This document shows positions 1-8,416 of a stretch of 64,000 bases of DNA, piece after piece (position 1 is the stretch's first letter; each line of letters begins with the position of its first letter). The DNA lies in assembly GCF_013744875.1 (NCBI RefSeq), contig NZ_CP059399.1:2914001-2978000 (forward strand). The letters are read 5' to 3'. The position numbers were made by a program, and so were the translations under genes. The notes beneath the pieces were generated by a model, which was not told the DNA's origin, did not search any database, and was given only the letters and a program-made list of their open reading frames with translations. Origin of the DNA: Nocardia huaxiensis. GTDB taxonomy: Bacteria; Actinomycetota; Actinomycetes; Mycobacteriales; Mycobacteriaceae.

Positions 1-971
1 GCGATCCGATCCTGATCGGGTTCACCGACGCCATGAGCGGAGTCTTCTATGTGGCCGCGGCGGTGGCGGCCCTGGCGGCGTTCGTGCTGCTGTTCATGAA
101 AGAGCTTCCGCTGCACGATCTTCCGACGCCCGTCGCGGAGCTGCCGGTCGAGGAGGAACCGGAGCCCGAGGGCGAGCCGGTCGCGACGACCAGCGCACTC
201 TCGATCGGCGGCGGCGTGCGGCGCGAGGACGGCCATGAGATACCCGACGCGGTGCTGACCCTGATAGACCAACGCGGACACCAGGTTTCGCGGGCGATCG
301 GTGAGGAGGACGGTAGCTACATCATCGGTGTCCCGCGCGCCGGATCCTATGTGCTGATCGTCTCCGCGAACGGCTACCAGCCCTCGGCGGTCACCGTCAC
401 CGTCGGCCGCCGCCCGCATCAGCTCGATATCGCACTCATGGGTTCGGGTGAGGTCTCCGGGGTGATCCGGTCGGCGGAACGCGGTGTGCCCCTGGCGGAT
501 GCGACCGTCACCCTCACCGACGGCTACGGCGATGTGGTGGGCTCGGCCGTCACCACCGCCGAGGGCCGCTACGCCTGCCGGGGCGTGCTCGCCGGGACCT
601 ACACCCTGGTGGCGGTCGCCGAGCACATGCGCCCGGCCGCCATCAGCCTCACCGTGCCCGAGAGCGGAATGCTGCGCCACGACCTGGAACTCGCGCCCCG
701 CGCCGTGCTCGCGGGCGCGGCGTGGACCGAGGGCGGCCTGGCGGTGCCGAACGCGCAGATCACCATTCTCGACGAGGCCGGCGACCTGATCGCCACCACC
801 CGCACCGACGATCGCGGCCACTACAAGGTTCCCGACCTCGCGGAAGGTCGCTACACCGTCATGGCCCGCGGCTACCCGCCCGCGTTCAGTCGGGTCACCG
901 TCGCCGATGGTGAAGTCGCGCACGATGTCCTGCTCGGCTACGAACGCGCCGAGTCCGTGGACCGCGTGTGA
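1..971 (+). CDS. C-terminal part of DHA2-type MFS transporter fused to carboxypeptidase-regulatory-like repeats (5' end outside window)
   Basis: The reading frame is open from base 3 (DPILIGFTDAMSGVFYVAA) with no need for the internal ATG at 33, so the gene starts before the window. The first ~35 residues are the last membrane helix of a 14-helix drug:H+ antiporter and end in the usual MKELPL exit. A Glu/Pro-rich linker (LPVEEEPEPEGEP) follows, then three tandem ~75-residue beta-sandwich repeats, each with the pattern of a carboxypeptidase-regulatory-like domain (IPDAVLTLID...GSYIIGVPRAGSYVLIV; LADATVTLTD...GRYACRGVLAGTYTLV; VPNAQITILD...GHYKVPDLAEGRYTV). The fusion is known from actinobacterial MFS proteins, but its role is not. 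The stop overlaps the GTG of the next gene by 3 bases. Confidence 0.85.
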   Translation, partial: DPILIGFTDAMSGVFYVAAAVAALAAFVLLFMKELPLHDLPTPVAELPVEEEPEPEGEPVATTSALSIGGGVRREDGHEIPDAVLTLIDQRGHQVSRAIGEEDGSYIIGVPRAGSYVLIVSANGYQPSAVTVTVGRRPHQLDIALMGSGEVSGVIRSAERGVPLADATVTLTDGYGDVVGSAVTTAEGRYACRGVLAGTYTLVAVAEHMRPAAISLTVPESGMLRHDLELAPRAVLAGAAWTEGGLAVPNAQITILDEAGDLIATTRTDDRGHYKVPDLAEGRYTVMARGYPPAFSRVTVADGEVAHDVLLGYERAESVDRV

Positions 972-1611
972 CCGAACCGGTGCGCACCGGTGCTCCGGCC
1001 GTGCCTGATCCAGCGCGAATCGCGGTGCGCAAGGCCGTGATTCGGCTGCTGCCGTTCCTGGCGCTGCTGTACTTCGTGAACTATCTGGATCGGGTGAACA
1101 TCGGGTTCGCGGGGCCCAATGGGATGAAAGCCGATCTGGGACTCACGGATACGGCGTTCGGGCTGGGCTCATCAATGCCGTGCCGTACCTGGTCGCCACG
1201 GTGGCCATGGTGTGGTGGGGCCGTTACGCCGATCGGTTCGACGGCGGCGGATGGCATGTGGCGCTCCCGGCTCTGGTTGGGGGAGTGGCCATTCCGGTGG
1301 CCCTGTACCTCGGCAACCCCTTCGCCGCCATGGTCGCGGTGACCGTGTGCACGGTGGGCGTGCTGTGCGCCCTGTCGGCGTTCTGGGCGCTGCCGGGCGG
1401 GTTCCTGTCGGGTGCGGCGGCGGCCGGTGGCATCGCCTTCATCAACTCGATCGCGAACTCGGGTGGGTTCGCCGCACCGTATGTGACCGGCTGGCTGCGC
1501 GATTGGACGGGCAGTCAGCGCGTGGGCATGTGGGTGGTGGGCGGCTGCCTGGTGGTGGCGGGCCTGGGAATCCTGCGGATTCACCGCGCACACCGCCCGA
1601 CCGGCTGTTAG
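968..1611 (+). pseudogene. Remnant of ACS-type MFS transporter with internal deletion and frame change
   Basis: The GTG at 968 overlaps the upstream stop and opens a typical ACS-family (phthalate permease-like) N terminus: RLLPFLALLYFVNYLDRVNIGFA, helix 1. After TAFGLG (about 1168) the frame is lost. The +1 frame then continues with GLINAVPYLVATVAMVWWGR and runs through the last helices to a stop at 1609-1611. Family members are about 430 residues, so roughly helices 2-7 (about 200 residues) are missing. The join lies in GGGCTGGGCT (1160-1169), two copies of GGGCT that would be the natural end points of a deletion between short repeats. A sequencing error cannot explain the missing helices. 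The gene is almost certainly dead. Confidence 0.85.
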
Positions 1612-1667
1612 GTTCGCGCTGGACGACGGTCCAGGATTGCGCCGGGCCGGGTGAGGGGAAGTCGGAC

Positions 1668-2567
1668 ATGAGAATCTCGCGCGTGGTGGCCGCGGTGGTG
1701 GGTGCATCCGGAATTCTGGCGACGGCTCTGCTGCCCGTCGCTCACGCGGACCCGGACGATGCCGGCACCGGCTTCAACGAGTATGTGGCACTGGGTGATT
1801 CATGGGCGGCCGATGCCACGCTGAGTCAGATCACCACCGTCTTCACGCCCGCGCAGTGCGTGCAGAGCGCACGCAACTATGCCAAGCAGGTGGCCGCCAC
1901 CCTGAACATCCCGGTCTTCCGCGACGCCACCTGCGGCGGCGCCACCACCAAGCACATGACCGCACCGCAGACCGGCACGCTCGGCACCAACGCCCCGCAG
2001 TTCGATCGGCTGACCGAGACCACCGATCTGGTGACCCTCGAAATCGGCGGCAATGACGCGGAATTGGCCGCCACGGTCATGACGTGCGTGACCCTCGATC
2101 CCGCTGCGACGCCCTGCCGCGACCGCATGGTCGTGGACGGCGAGGACCGCATGTCGCGCAATCTCGCCGCCACCGCCAACCGGGTGATCGCGACCATCGC
2201 GGGCATTCGCGAGCGCGCGCCGCAGGCCCGCATTCTGCTGCTGGACTACTTCCAGGGCGTGGATCTGGACGGCGGTTGCTTCCCGGAGATCCCGATCTCC
2301 GACGGTGACGCGATCTGGCTGGGCCACAAGCTGCTCGAATTGCACCAGACCCTCGCGTGGGTGGCCGAGACCACCGGCGTCGATTTCGTGAACACCTACG
2401 ACGGCAGCGCCGGACACGACGCGTGTCAGCCGGTCGGTACGCGCTGGGTTGAGGGGCTGCTGCCCTTCTCCGGCAATCCGATCGGGCTCGCGGTGCCGTT
2501 CCATCCCAACCAGCTGGGCGCGGACTATCAGGCCCGGCGGGTGCTGGAAACCCTTGGGGCGCGCTGA
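1668..2567 (+). CDS. Secreted SGNH/GDSL hydrolase (esterase/lipase)
   Basis: Predicted 299-residue secreted esterase of the SGNH fold. The ATG at 1668 follows a GAGGGGAA ribosome site and opens a signal peptide (MRISRVVAAVVGASGIL...AHA, cut near residue 27). Block I is YVALGDSWAA with the nucleophile Ser, block III is EIGGNDAEL with the oxyanion Gly and Asn, and block V is VPFHPNQLG with the His three residues from a bulky position. Several Cys residues (QCVQ, TCGG, MTCVT, TPCRD, GGCF, DACQ) suggest disulfides, as in the SEST-type actinobacterial lipases. The natural substrate cannot be read from the sequence. Confidence 0.9.
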   Translation: MRISRVVAAVVGASGILATALLPVAHADPDDAGTGFNEYVALGDSWAADATLSQITTVFTPAQCVQSARNYAKQVAATLNIPVFRDATCGGATTKHMTAPQTGTLGTNAPQFDRLTETTDLVTLEIGGNDAELAATVMTCVTLDPAATPCRDRMVVDGEDRMSRNLAATANRVIATIAGIRERAPQARILLLDYFQGVDLDGGCFPEIPISDGDAIWLGHKLLELHQTLAWVAETTGVDFVNTYDGSAGHDACQPVGTRWVEGLLPFSGNPIGLAVPFHPNQLGADYQARRVLETLGAR

Positions 2568-2712
2568 CGTGCCGGTTCGCACCGTCAACGAGCGACACAC
2601 CTACGCCGTCATGTGACGACACGCGGTGAGCGTGCGGTACTCTGCTGCCCGCAGCTAATTAGCGGCAATGGTAGTTGCGGGGGCGGAAGTGCGCGGTGGA
2701 ACGGGAGATTCG

Positions 2713-3123
2713 ATGATCGCCCCTGGTCTGAGGCTCGCCGGTACCCGGCGGCTCACGTCGATTCTGCTCGCGGCCGGATGTGCCGCGCTGCTGCCCGGCT
2801 GTGCGCAGCAGCGCCCGGCCGACGAACCGGGAACCGAGACCACCGACGCCGCCGCGCGCCGCAGCGCGTTCCTCACCGCGTGCACGGGCACGGCCGTGGG
2901 CTGGGAGGCCACCGCGGTGGTGAGCAATCTCGATCAGGTCGATCACCGGTATCTGGTGGTGATCAGTTTCCTGACACCGGAATCGACGCTGCTGGAACGC
3001 ACCACCACCGAGGTGCGGGTGGGCGCCGGGGCCACGCAGGGCTTCGTCACCGAGACCCGGCTGGATCCGGTCAATCGCCCGCAGACCGTCCAGTGCGAAC
3101 TGCGCGGCGTGCAACAGCTGTGA
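2713..3123 (+). CDS. Putative lipoprotein, FxLYD-like domain
   Basis: The 136-residue protein starts at the ATG at 2713, preceded by GGGAGA. An earlier in-frame GTG would put charged residues before the signal. The N terminus is a lipoprotein signal with lipobox LLPGC (Cys30). The mature part has one domain with the pattern of FxLYD-type extracellular beta domains (WEATAVVSNLDQVDHRYLVVISFL, then GAGATQGF), often seen in exported actinobacterial proteins. Two remaining Cys residues (ACTG and VQCEL) could pair. The role is unknown, and the FxLYD assignment is tentative. Confidence 0.7.
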   Translation: MIAPGLRLAGTRRLTSILLAAGCAALLPGCAQQRPADEPGTETTDAAARRSAFLTACTGTAVGWEATAVVSNLDQVDHRYLVVISFLTPESTLLERTTTEVRVGAGATQGFVTETRLDPVNRPQTVQCELRGVQQL

Positions 3124-3341
3124 AAAGTTGCGCGGGGGTGGTGGTCCGGGCCTAGGATCGGTGCCGCCGGTCATGCTCGCAGGCCGCATCGATCGAGTCG
3201 GAACACGCAGATCAGACGGATAGCTGAAGGTTCGCGAACCCGTGCGGTGGTGGCGGGGCGGATTCTCCGGATGTGGATTTGTCGGTGCCATGGTGCATGC
3301 TCTTGGCACGCAGATGTCCGACCGTCCGCCCGGAGAGCCCA

Positions 3342-4109
3342 ATGTCGTCCCGTACCACCAAGCCACTGCCCTTGTCGGAGACCGAAATTCGGCACATCGC
3401 CGAACAGATCGACGCCGGCCGTCCGCCCATGGTGTGGTTCACGGCCGCGGCTGTCGGCGTGCCGGAAGGCCGTTCCGGAAAGGTGATTTCGCTCGGCGAT
3501 CCGTCCGAGGGTGATTACCTGCAGGTGAAGCCGACCGGTTCCAAAGATGTGCTGTCGTTCGGCCCCACCGAGGTGACCCTGACCAAGCCGGCCCGCCCCA
3601 CCGCGGCCGCCGGTGCGAAACAGAAAACGGCAACCAGGAAGGACTCCACAGTGACCATGTCGTCGCCCGTGACGGCCCCGGCGGCCCCGCCGAGCGTGCC
3701 CGCCCCCGTGCCTGCCCCGGCCCCGAAAGTCGAGGCGCCGCAGCCCGCTACGGACGCCGCACCCGCCGCGGAGTCCAAGCCGGGCGCGGCCAAGCCCGCC
3801 GCCAAGCCCAAGCCCGCCGCCTCCGCGGCCGCCCGCAAGCCCAAGGCTCCGGAGGTCACGGTCACCCTCAGCGGCACCGCCGACGGCGAGTGGACCCTCG
3901 ATGTGGTGAACGGCAAGAAGCGCACCATCAAGGGCCTGTCGGTGCCGAGTTCGGCTGTGTCGCAGGCGGCCAAGCTGCTGCACCCCGAGGTGGCCGAGGT
4001 GGTCGACGGCGTGCTGGAGGCCGTGCGGTCCTCGCAGCGCGCCAAGGTCGAGCAGTTGCAGGCCGAGCTCGAGAACGCCCGTCGGCTACTCGACGAGCTG
4101 GCCGGCTAG
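3342..4109 (+). CDS. DUF6319-like cytoplasmic protein with Ala/Pro/Lys linker
   Basis: A 255-residue protein with no signal peptide. Residues 1-85 are a compact domain (IRHIAEQIDAGRPPMVWFTAAAV, then GKVISLGDPSEGDYLQVKP). A ~90-residue low-complexity Ala-Pro-Lys linker follows, then a C-terminal domain (VTVTLSGTADGEWTLDVV...) ending in a helix rich in Glu, Arg and Leu that could be a coiled coil. I recognise the N-terminal part as resembling actinobacterial DUF6319 proteins, from memory only. The basic linker resembles tails of nucleoid-associated proteins, but no DNA-binding motif is visible. The start at 3342 has CGGAGAG seven bases upstream. The 218 bases before it hold a possible -10 (TAGGAT, 3153) and nothing else clear. 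Confidence 0.7.
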   Translation: MSSRTTKPLPLSETEIRHIAEQIDAGRPPMVWFTAAAVGVPEGRSGKVISLGDPSEGDYLQVKPTGSKDVLSFGPTEVTLTKPARPTAAAGAKQKTATRKDSTVTMSSPVTAPAAPPSVPAPVPAPAPKVEAPQPATDAAPAAESKPGAAKPAAKPKPAASAAARKPKAPEVTVTLSGTADGEWTLDVVNGKKRTIKGLSVPSSAVSQAAKLLHPEVAEVVDGVLEAVRSSQRAKVEQLQAELENARRLLDELAG

Positions 4110-4123
4110 TTAGAACTCCCGGT

Positions 4124-4155
4124 CATCCCGCTGGGCCGATCGGCCCACCGGGATG
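4124..4155. terminator. Bidirectional terminator between convergent genes
   Basis: A 32-base near-perfect palindrome (CATCCCGC, TGGGCCGATCGGCCCA, CCGGGATG) with one C/C mismatch sits between two convergent genes, 15 bases after the first stop and 11 bases from the second. It has no T run, which is usual for actinobacterial terminators. Confidence 0.75.
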
Positions 4156-4166
4156 GCGAGGGTTGT

Positions 4167-4598
4167 TCAGTCGCAGGCGATTCCGTCGCCGTCGGGATCC
4201 AGCACCGGGTTGAACCCGGGCGCGCCACGCAGTAGCGGAGCGGCCCCGTTGCGTTCGACGTCCGCGCAGCTGAGGTAGAGGCCCGGCTGGAATCCCAAGC
4301 CGCGCACGAGCGCTTCGATGCCCGCCGCGATGCGCGGTCCCATCATCCCGACGCGTTCGCCGAACTTGGCCGAACCGCTGTTGGGGTTGTACGCCGAACC
4401 CGTTCCGGGAGTGGCCGAGCCGGAGTTGGCCGACCCCGAGGCCGAACCCGTGACGAGGGCCGTGGCCGAGCCGGAATCGGACGAGCCCACCGGAATCGCG
4501 AGCGCGGTGGCCGAGGAGCCCGCGATCAAGGCCGCGGCGAAGAGCAGTGTGGTGGTGTAGCGCAGGGTAGTGGTATGACGACGTGTGGCGAACTGCAT
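4167..4598 (-). CDS. Secreted excalibur calcium-binding domain protein
   Basis: A 143-residue exported protein: a signal peptide (TTLLFAAALIAGSSATALA), a ~45-residue linker built of short Gly-Ser-Ala units (SGSANSGSATPG...), a helix, and a C-terminal excalibur domain. The domain shows YLSCADVERNGAAPLLRG followed by the calcium loop DPDGDGIACD, the DxDxDGxxC hallmark, at the extreme C terminus. Excalibur domains occur in exported bacterial proteins, often cell-wall associated. The start (ATG, complement of 4596-4598) opens the hydrophobic signal directly. The gene lies 40 bases downstream of the GGDEF gene on the same strand and could be co-transcribed. Confidence 0.85.
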   Translation of the reverse strand: MQFATRRHTTTLRYTTTLLFAAALIAGSSATALAIPVGSSDSGSATALVTGSASGSANSGSATPGTGSAYNPNSGSAKFGERVGMMGPRIAAGIEALVRGLGFQPGLYLSCADVERNGAAPLLRGAPGFNPVLDPDGDGIACD

Positions 4599-4638
4599 GA
4601 AAACCTGAATATCCGTGCGGTGACAACGATTACCGATG

Positions 4639-6156
4639 TCAGACCGCGGACTCCCGTCGCCACGTGCGCGGTCCGGACTCCGGATGACCGTGCCTGAGAT
4701 CATCATGGAAAACGTACCCGAGCGAATACTCCTTCGCGTGGTACATGGCCGAATCCGCTTCTCGCAGAAGCTCGTACACGGTGACGTCGCCACGCGTGCC
4801 GCTGTAGGCGATGCCGATGCTGGCCGCGATGCGCACCTCGGCCGCACTCAGTTCGAAGGGCTCCCCGAGGGTGGTCAGCAGCCGTTCGGCCAGCAGCAGC
4901 GCCTGCTGCCGGGCCAGCGGGGCCAGCACCACGAATTCGTCGCCGCCGTAGCGCGCGGCCGCATCGTCGCGGCGGATGATGCGCCGAATCCGCGCCGCCG
5001 CATTGGCGATGAGCTCGTCGCCGACCGCGTGCCCGTAGTTGTCGTTGACCCGCTTGAAGCCGTCCAGGTCTATGAACAGCAGCGCGAGCGGTTGCTCACC
5101 CCACCGCTCCCGATTGCGATGCAGGGCCCGCAGCAGGGCGGCGCGGTTCAGCAGTCCGGTGAGCATGTCGTGATCGGCCTGGTACTGCGCGCGCCGTTCG
5201 CTGCGGGCGCTGCGCTCGATGGCGCGTTCACTGCGTAGCAGCACACCGGCCAGCAGCAGCGCGAACAGTGACGAAACCACCACGCGGTCCATCATTTCCA
5301 GGCTGGAGCCGACCACCGGCACCAGCGCGGCCACGATCATGATGATGGCGATGATGCTGGCCCGCTGCCGCGACCGGTGCGCGTGGATATCGCGTGGCCC
5401 GCCCAGCACCACCATGCTGGGGTGCAGCGCCGCCGCGCCGGCCAGCATGTAGGCGAATTGCAATGGCATGAGCAGGAACTCGCGGCTCAGATCGGCCGAG
5501 CCCACCATCTCCAGGTTGTAGCCGAGATCACCGACGAGAATGACCAGCATGGCCACATACACCAGGCGCAGCGAGGTTTCCGAGCGCGCCGAGGTGACGA
5601 TGGAATGCGCGACCACGGTGAGCAGCAGCGCGTCCACCACCGGATAGCTCACGGCCACAATGGTGGTGAGGTCGACCGCGGTGGCCTTGTGCAGCATGGG
5701 GGAGATCAGGAAGGTCCACGACACCAGCAGCGCGCCCAGGCCGATCAGCCCGGAATCCAGTAGCAGGTCGTGATCGGTGCTGTTCTGCCGGGGGCGTAGC
5801 CACAGCACCGCCGCCATGCCGAGGAAGCAGTACCCGCTGAGGGTGAACAGATCGTCGAAGGGATGCCGCTGCCAGTCGCTGATTTCGCGCAGCACGGTGC
5901 CGACGGTGACCTGCACCACCGAGGCGGAAAGCAGATACCAGGGCACGGTGTGCCGGGGCCGGTACCGGTGCATGCCCACGCCGATCATGACCAGGCTGAG
6001 GGTGACCGAACCGATGAGCGTGGCCAGCGCGAGGGTGTGGGATTTGAAGATCAGCGGTAAGGCGACGATCAGAAGGCCGGAGTAGAACAGCACGGAACGC
6101 CAACAGACCTTGAACCGCCGACCGGACTCACCGGCCGGTGTTGTGCCTGTTCCCAC
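4639..6156 (-). CDS. Membrane-bound diguanylate cyclase (GGDEF)
   Basis: A 505-residue protein with an N-terminal membrane region of about eight or nine hydrophobic segments (residues ~20-300) and a C-terminal GGDEF domain (~330-490). The active-site motif is intact (RYGGDEFVV), and the product-inhibition I-site RRDD is correctly placed five residues before it, so an active, feedback-inhibited c-di-GMP synthase is expected. FIDLDGFKRVND and NYGHAVGDELI are the other conserved stretches. No EAL domain is attached. The GTG start (complement of 6154-6156) has an AAAGGGGGG ribosome site. The membrane part resembles no sensor I can name. Confidence 0.92.
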   Translation of the reverse strand: MGTGTTPAGESGRRFKVCWRSVLFYSGLLIVALPLIFKSHTLALATLIGSVTLSLVMIGVGMHRYRPRHTVPWYLLSASVVQVTVGTVLREISDWQRHPFDDLFTLSGYCFLGMAAVLWLRPRQNSTDHDLLLDSGLIGLGALLVSWTFLISPMLHKATAVDLTTIVAVSYPVVDALLLTVVAHSIVTSARSETSLRLVYVAMLVILVGDLGYNLEMVGSADLSREFLLMPLQFAYMLAGAAALHPSMVVLGGPRDIHAHRSRQRASIIAIIMIVAALVPVVGSSLEMMDRVVVSSLFALLLAGVLLRSERAIERSARSERRAQYQADHDMLTGLLNRAALLRALHRNRERWGEQPLALLFIDLDGFKRVNDNYGHAVGDELIANAAARIRRIIRRDDAAARYGGDEFVVLAPLARQQALLLAERLLTTLGEPFELSAAEVRIAASIGIAYSGTRGDVTVYELLREADSAMYHAKEYSLGYVFHDDLRHGHPESGPRTWRRESAV

Positions 6157-6382
6157 CAGCCCCCCTTTGCCGCTCCATTCCCGAAGACCGTGCCACGCAC
6201 CGACCCCTCGAACAGTGCTCGAAGGGGCTTTCGGTGATCATGAACCGAGTACTGCTGTACGAGCATAGGACCCAGTGGACGACGGGACAGCGCTGGCCGG
6301 GAGTACTGCCGTCCAGATCTGGGTAACCAAGTCGATCATGGCACGAATTTCCGCGCCGCGTATCCCTGTTGGCGGAACCCGC

Positions 6383-6412
6383 AGTCTCGCTTTTCGCGAG
6401 ACTCGTTATGCT
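6383..6412 (+). promoter_or_regulatory. galK promoter with palindromic operator candidate
   Basis: An inverted repeat AGTCTCGC-TTTTC-GCGAGACT (6383-6403) ends four bases before a -10-like TATGCT (6407-6412). A repressor bound here would cover the spacer. Transcription starting near 6419 fits a galK start at 6465 better than the upstream in-frame start codons. The 308 bases between the divergent GGDEF and galK genes hold nothing else I can recognise. Confidence 0.5.
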
Positions 6413-6464
6413 CCCTGCCAATCCGAAGCGTACGGCCTGGACGACCTTTCGACAGGAGTTGCAG

Positions 6465-7577
6465 GTGGAAGCCACAGCGGGACGATGGCTCGCGCCCGGG
6501 CGCGTGAACCTCATCGGCGAGCACACCGATTACAACGACGGATTCGTCCTGCCGATGGCCTTGCCGCTGGGTGTGACCTGCGTCGCAGGAGTGCGCGGAG
6601 ATGGCGTGGTGCGGTTGCGATCCCGGCAGCGCGCCGGTGAACCCATCGAGACCAGCACCGGCGCGCTCGGTGTTTCCGGATGGTCGGAACTGCCGGAGTG
6701 GTCGCACTATCCGCTGGGTGTACTGCGCGAATTCACCCGTCGCGGTTACGAGGTGCCGGGGGTGGACCTCGATGTCGACGGTACGGTGCCGATCGGCGCG
6801 GGCCTGTCCTCCTCGGCCGCGCTGTCGTGCTCGGTGGCCCTGGCCCTGCGTGACCTGTTCGCCCCCAGCGTTTCCGCCGCCGAGATCATCGATATCGCGC
6901 GCACGGCGGAGAACGTCTATGTGGGCGTGCCGACAGGCGTGCTCGACCAATCGGCCGCGATCCTGTGCACCGCCGGTCATGTCCTGTTCCTCGATGTGCG
7001 CACCGGCGAGCACGAGCAGATTCCCTTCGATCTGGAAGGATTCGGCCTCGAACTGCTCGTGATCGACACCGGCACGCCACATCGACTGGTGGACGGTGAG
7101 TACGCGCGTCGCCGCACCGAATGTGCCACCGCCGCTGAAGAACTGGACGTTCCGTTTCTGCGCGATGTCGCCTCGATCGACGACACCGATCGACTCACCG
7201 ACCCCGTTCTGCGCCGCCGCGCCCGGCACGTCGTATCCGAAAACGCCCGTGTCCGAGCAGTTGCCGAACAATTGCGCACCGGCGGCGACCCACGCGCCAT
7301 CGGCCCCGCCCTCACCGCCGGACACCGCTCGCTCCGCGACGATTTCGAAGTCTCCGCACCACCGCTGGACACCGCCGTGGACACCGCCACGGCCCAGGGG
7401 GCCTATGGCGCGCGGATGGTCGGCGGCGGCTTCGGCGGCAGCGTGATCGCCCTCGTGGACCGCGACACCACGTCGCGGGTCGTCAAGTCGATCCGGGAGG
7501 CGTTCTACGCCAGGGGTTTCCAGCCACCCCGGACCTTCGCGGTCACCCCTGCCGCCGGAGCGCATCGCCTGTCCTGA
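6465..7577 (+). CDS. galK: Galactokinase
   Basis: A GHMP-family kinase of 370 residues, the usual length, phosphorylating galactose to galactose-1-phosphate. The galactokinase signature GRVNLIGEHTDYNDG is at residues 12-26, the ATP loop VPIGAGLSSSAAL at about 108-120, and the third GHMP motif GGGFGGSVIAL near the C terminus. I chose the GTG at 6465 because AGGAG lies six bases upstream (6454-6458) and the predicted -10 lies downstream of the earlier ATG at 6369. No galT or galE is adjacent, so the rest of the Leloir pathway must be elsewhere. The stop abuts the stop of the convergent next gene. Confidence 0.93.
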   Translation: MEATAGRWLAPGRVNLIGEHTDYNDGFVLPMALPLGVTCVAGVRGDGVVRLRSRQRAGEPIETSTGALGVSGWSELPEWSHYPLGVLREFTRRGYEVPGVDLDVDGTVPIGAGLSSSAALSCSVALALRDLFAPSVSAAEIIDIARTAENVYVGVPTGVLDQSAAILCTAGHVLFLDVRTGEHEQIPFDLEGFGLELLVIDTGTPHRLVDGEYARRRTECATAAEELDVPFLRDVASIDDTDRLTDPVLRRRARHVVSENARVRAVAEQLRTGGDPRAIGPALTAGHRSLRDDFEVSAPPLDTAVDTATAQGAYGARMVGGGFGGSVIALVDRDTTSRVVKSIREAFYARGFQPPRTFAVTPAAGAHRLS

Positions 7578-8282
7578 CTACTTCGCCGCGGGAGTGAACG
7601 GCTGGTTGATCGTCGTGAAGTATTGCGCCGCAGCGAGAATCGCCACCGGGGCGGTCACGAAAATCTGGCCGAGCAGCGTGCCGAGGAAGCCCACGGTGCT
7701 CATGCCGATGATGCAGCCCACGGCCACGCCGCCCAGTGCGCCGAACATGGCGGTCAGCACGCCGGTCACGGTGCCCAGGGTGGCGCCTCCGATTACGCAG
7801 CCGATGGCCGCGCCGCCGAGTCCGCCGACCAGCGTGCCGATGCTCGCACCCATGCCGATGGTGCTGGTCATGCGGCTCCAGGCGGCCTGCTCGCGCTCGT
7901 ACTCGGACTTCCACGGCGCGGAGTTCTCGTAGGGCAGCGCCACCGGCTTGTAGACCGCGTGCGCCAGGTCGAACTGCGGAGTGAGGGTGGCGACGCGGTC
8001 GTGGATCTCGGCGGCGATGGGGAACTCGAAATCGTCGACGCGGAACTTCAATTCGGTTCCGGCGACCGTGGTTCCATTGGCCGCCTTCACCTTGAAGACG
8101 CCGTCCTCGACCACCATGGACCCGGCATCGGTCTTGATGATGGCCTGGGACTCGGTATTGGTCGCCGCGTAGTTGATGGCCCCGTCCTCCGCGACTTCGG
8201 GTGCGGCGGAGGCGATTCCGCTGGTGACGGCGAGGGAGGCCGACAGCAGGGCAGCGGAGACGGCGAACTTGTTGATCTTCAT
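7578..8282 (-). CDS. Secreted protein with C-terminal glycine-zipper membrane segment
   Basis: A 234-residue protein. The ATG (complement of 8280-8282) has AAGGAA ten bases upstream and opens a signal peptide (MKINKFAVSAALLSASLAVTS...ASA). Residues ~28-125 form a soluble domain rich in beta strands. Residues ~140-220 are a long Gly/Ala-rich hydrophobic stretch with repeated GxxxG spacing (IGTLVGGLGGAAIGCVIGG, then GALGGVAVGCIIGM), able to span or insert into a membrane. I recognise no named family. It has the same layout as the product at 43444-44046 in this window. Surface or envelope location is inferred. Confidence 0.75.
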   Translation of the reverse strand: MKINKFAVSAALLSASLAVTSGIASAAPEVAEDGAINYAATNTESQAIIKTDAGSMVVEDGVFKVKAANGTTVAGTELKFRVDDFEFPIAAEIHDRVATLTPQFDLAHAVYKPVALPYENSAPWKSEYEREQAAWSRMTSTIGMGASIGTLVGGLGGAAIGCVIGGATLGTVTGVLTAMFGALGGVAVGCIIGMSTVGFLGTLLGQIFVTAPVAILAAAQYFTTINQPFTPAAK

Positions 8283-8416
8283 CAGGGGGACATTCCTTGT
8301 GTCGGTGCAGTTCAGGGTGCTGCACGTGGAGCCGATCCCGTTCAACGGGATCCGGAGAAGAGTAGGGGTACCGGCGGCACCGCCCGGAGGCGGTGTCGCT
8401 CAATGGAATCGACGGT

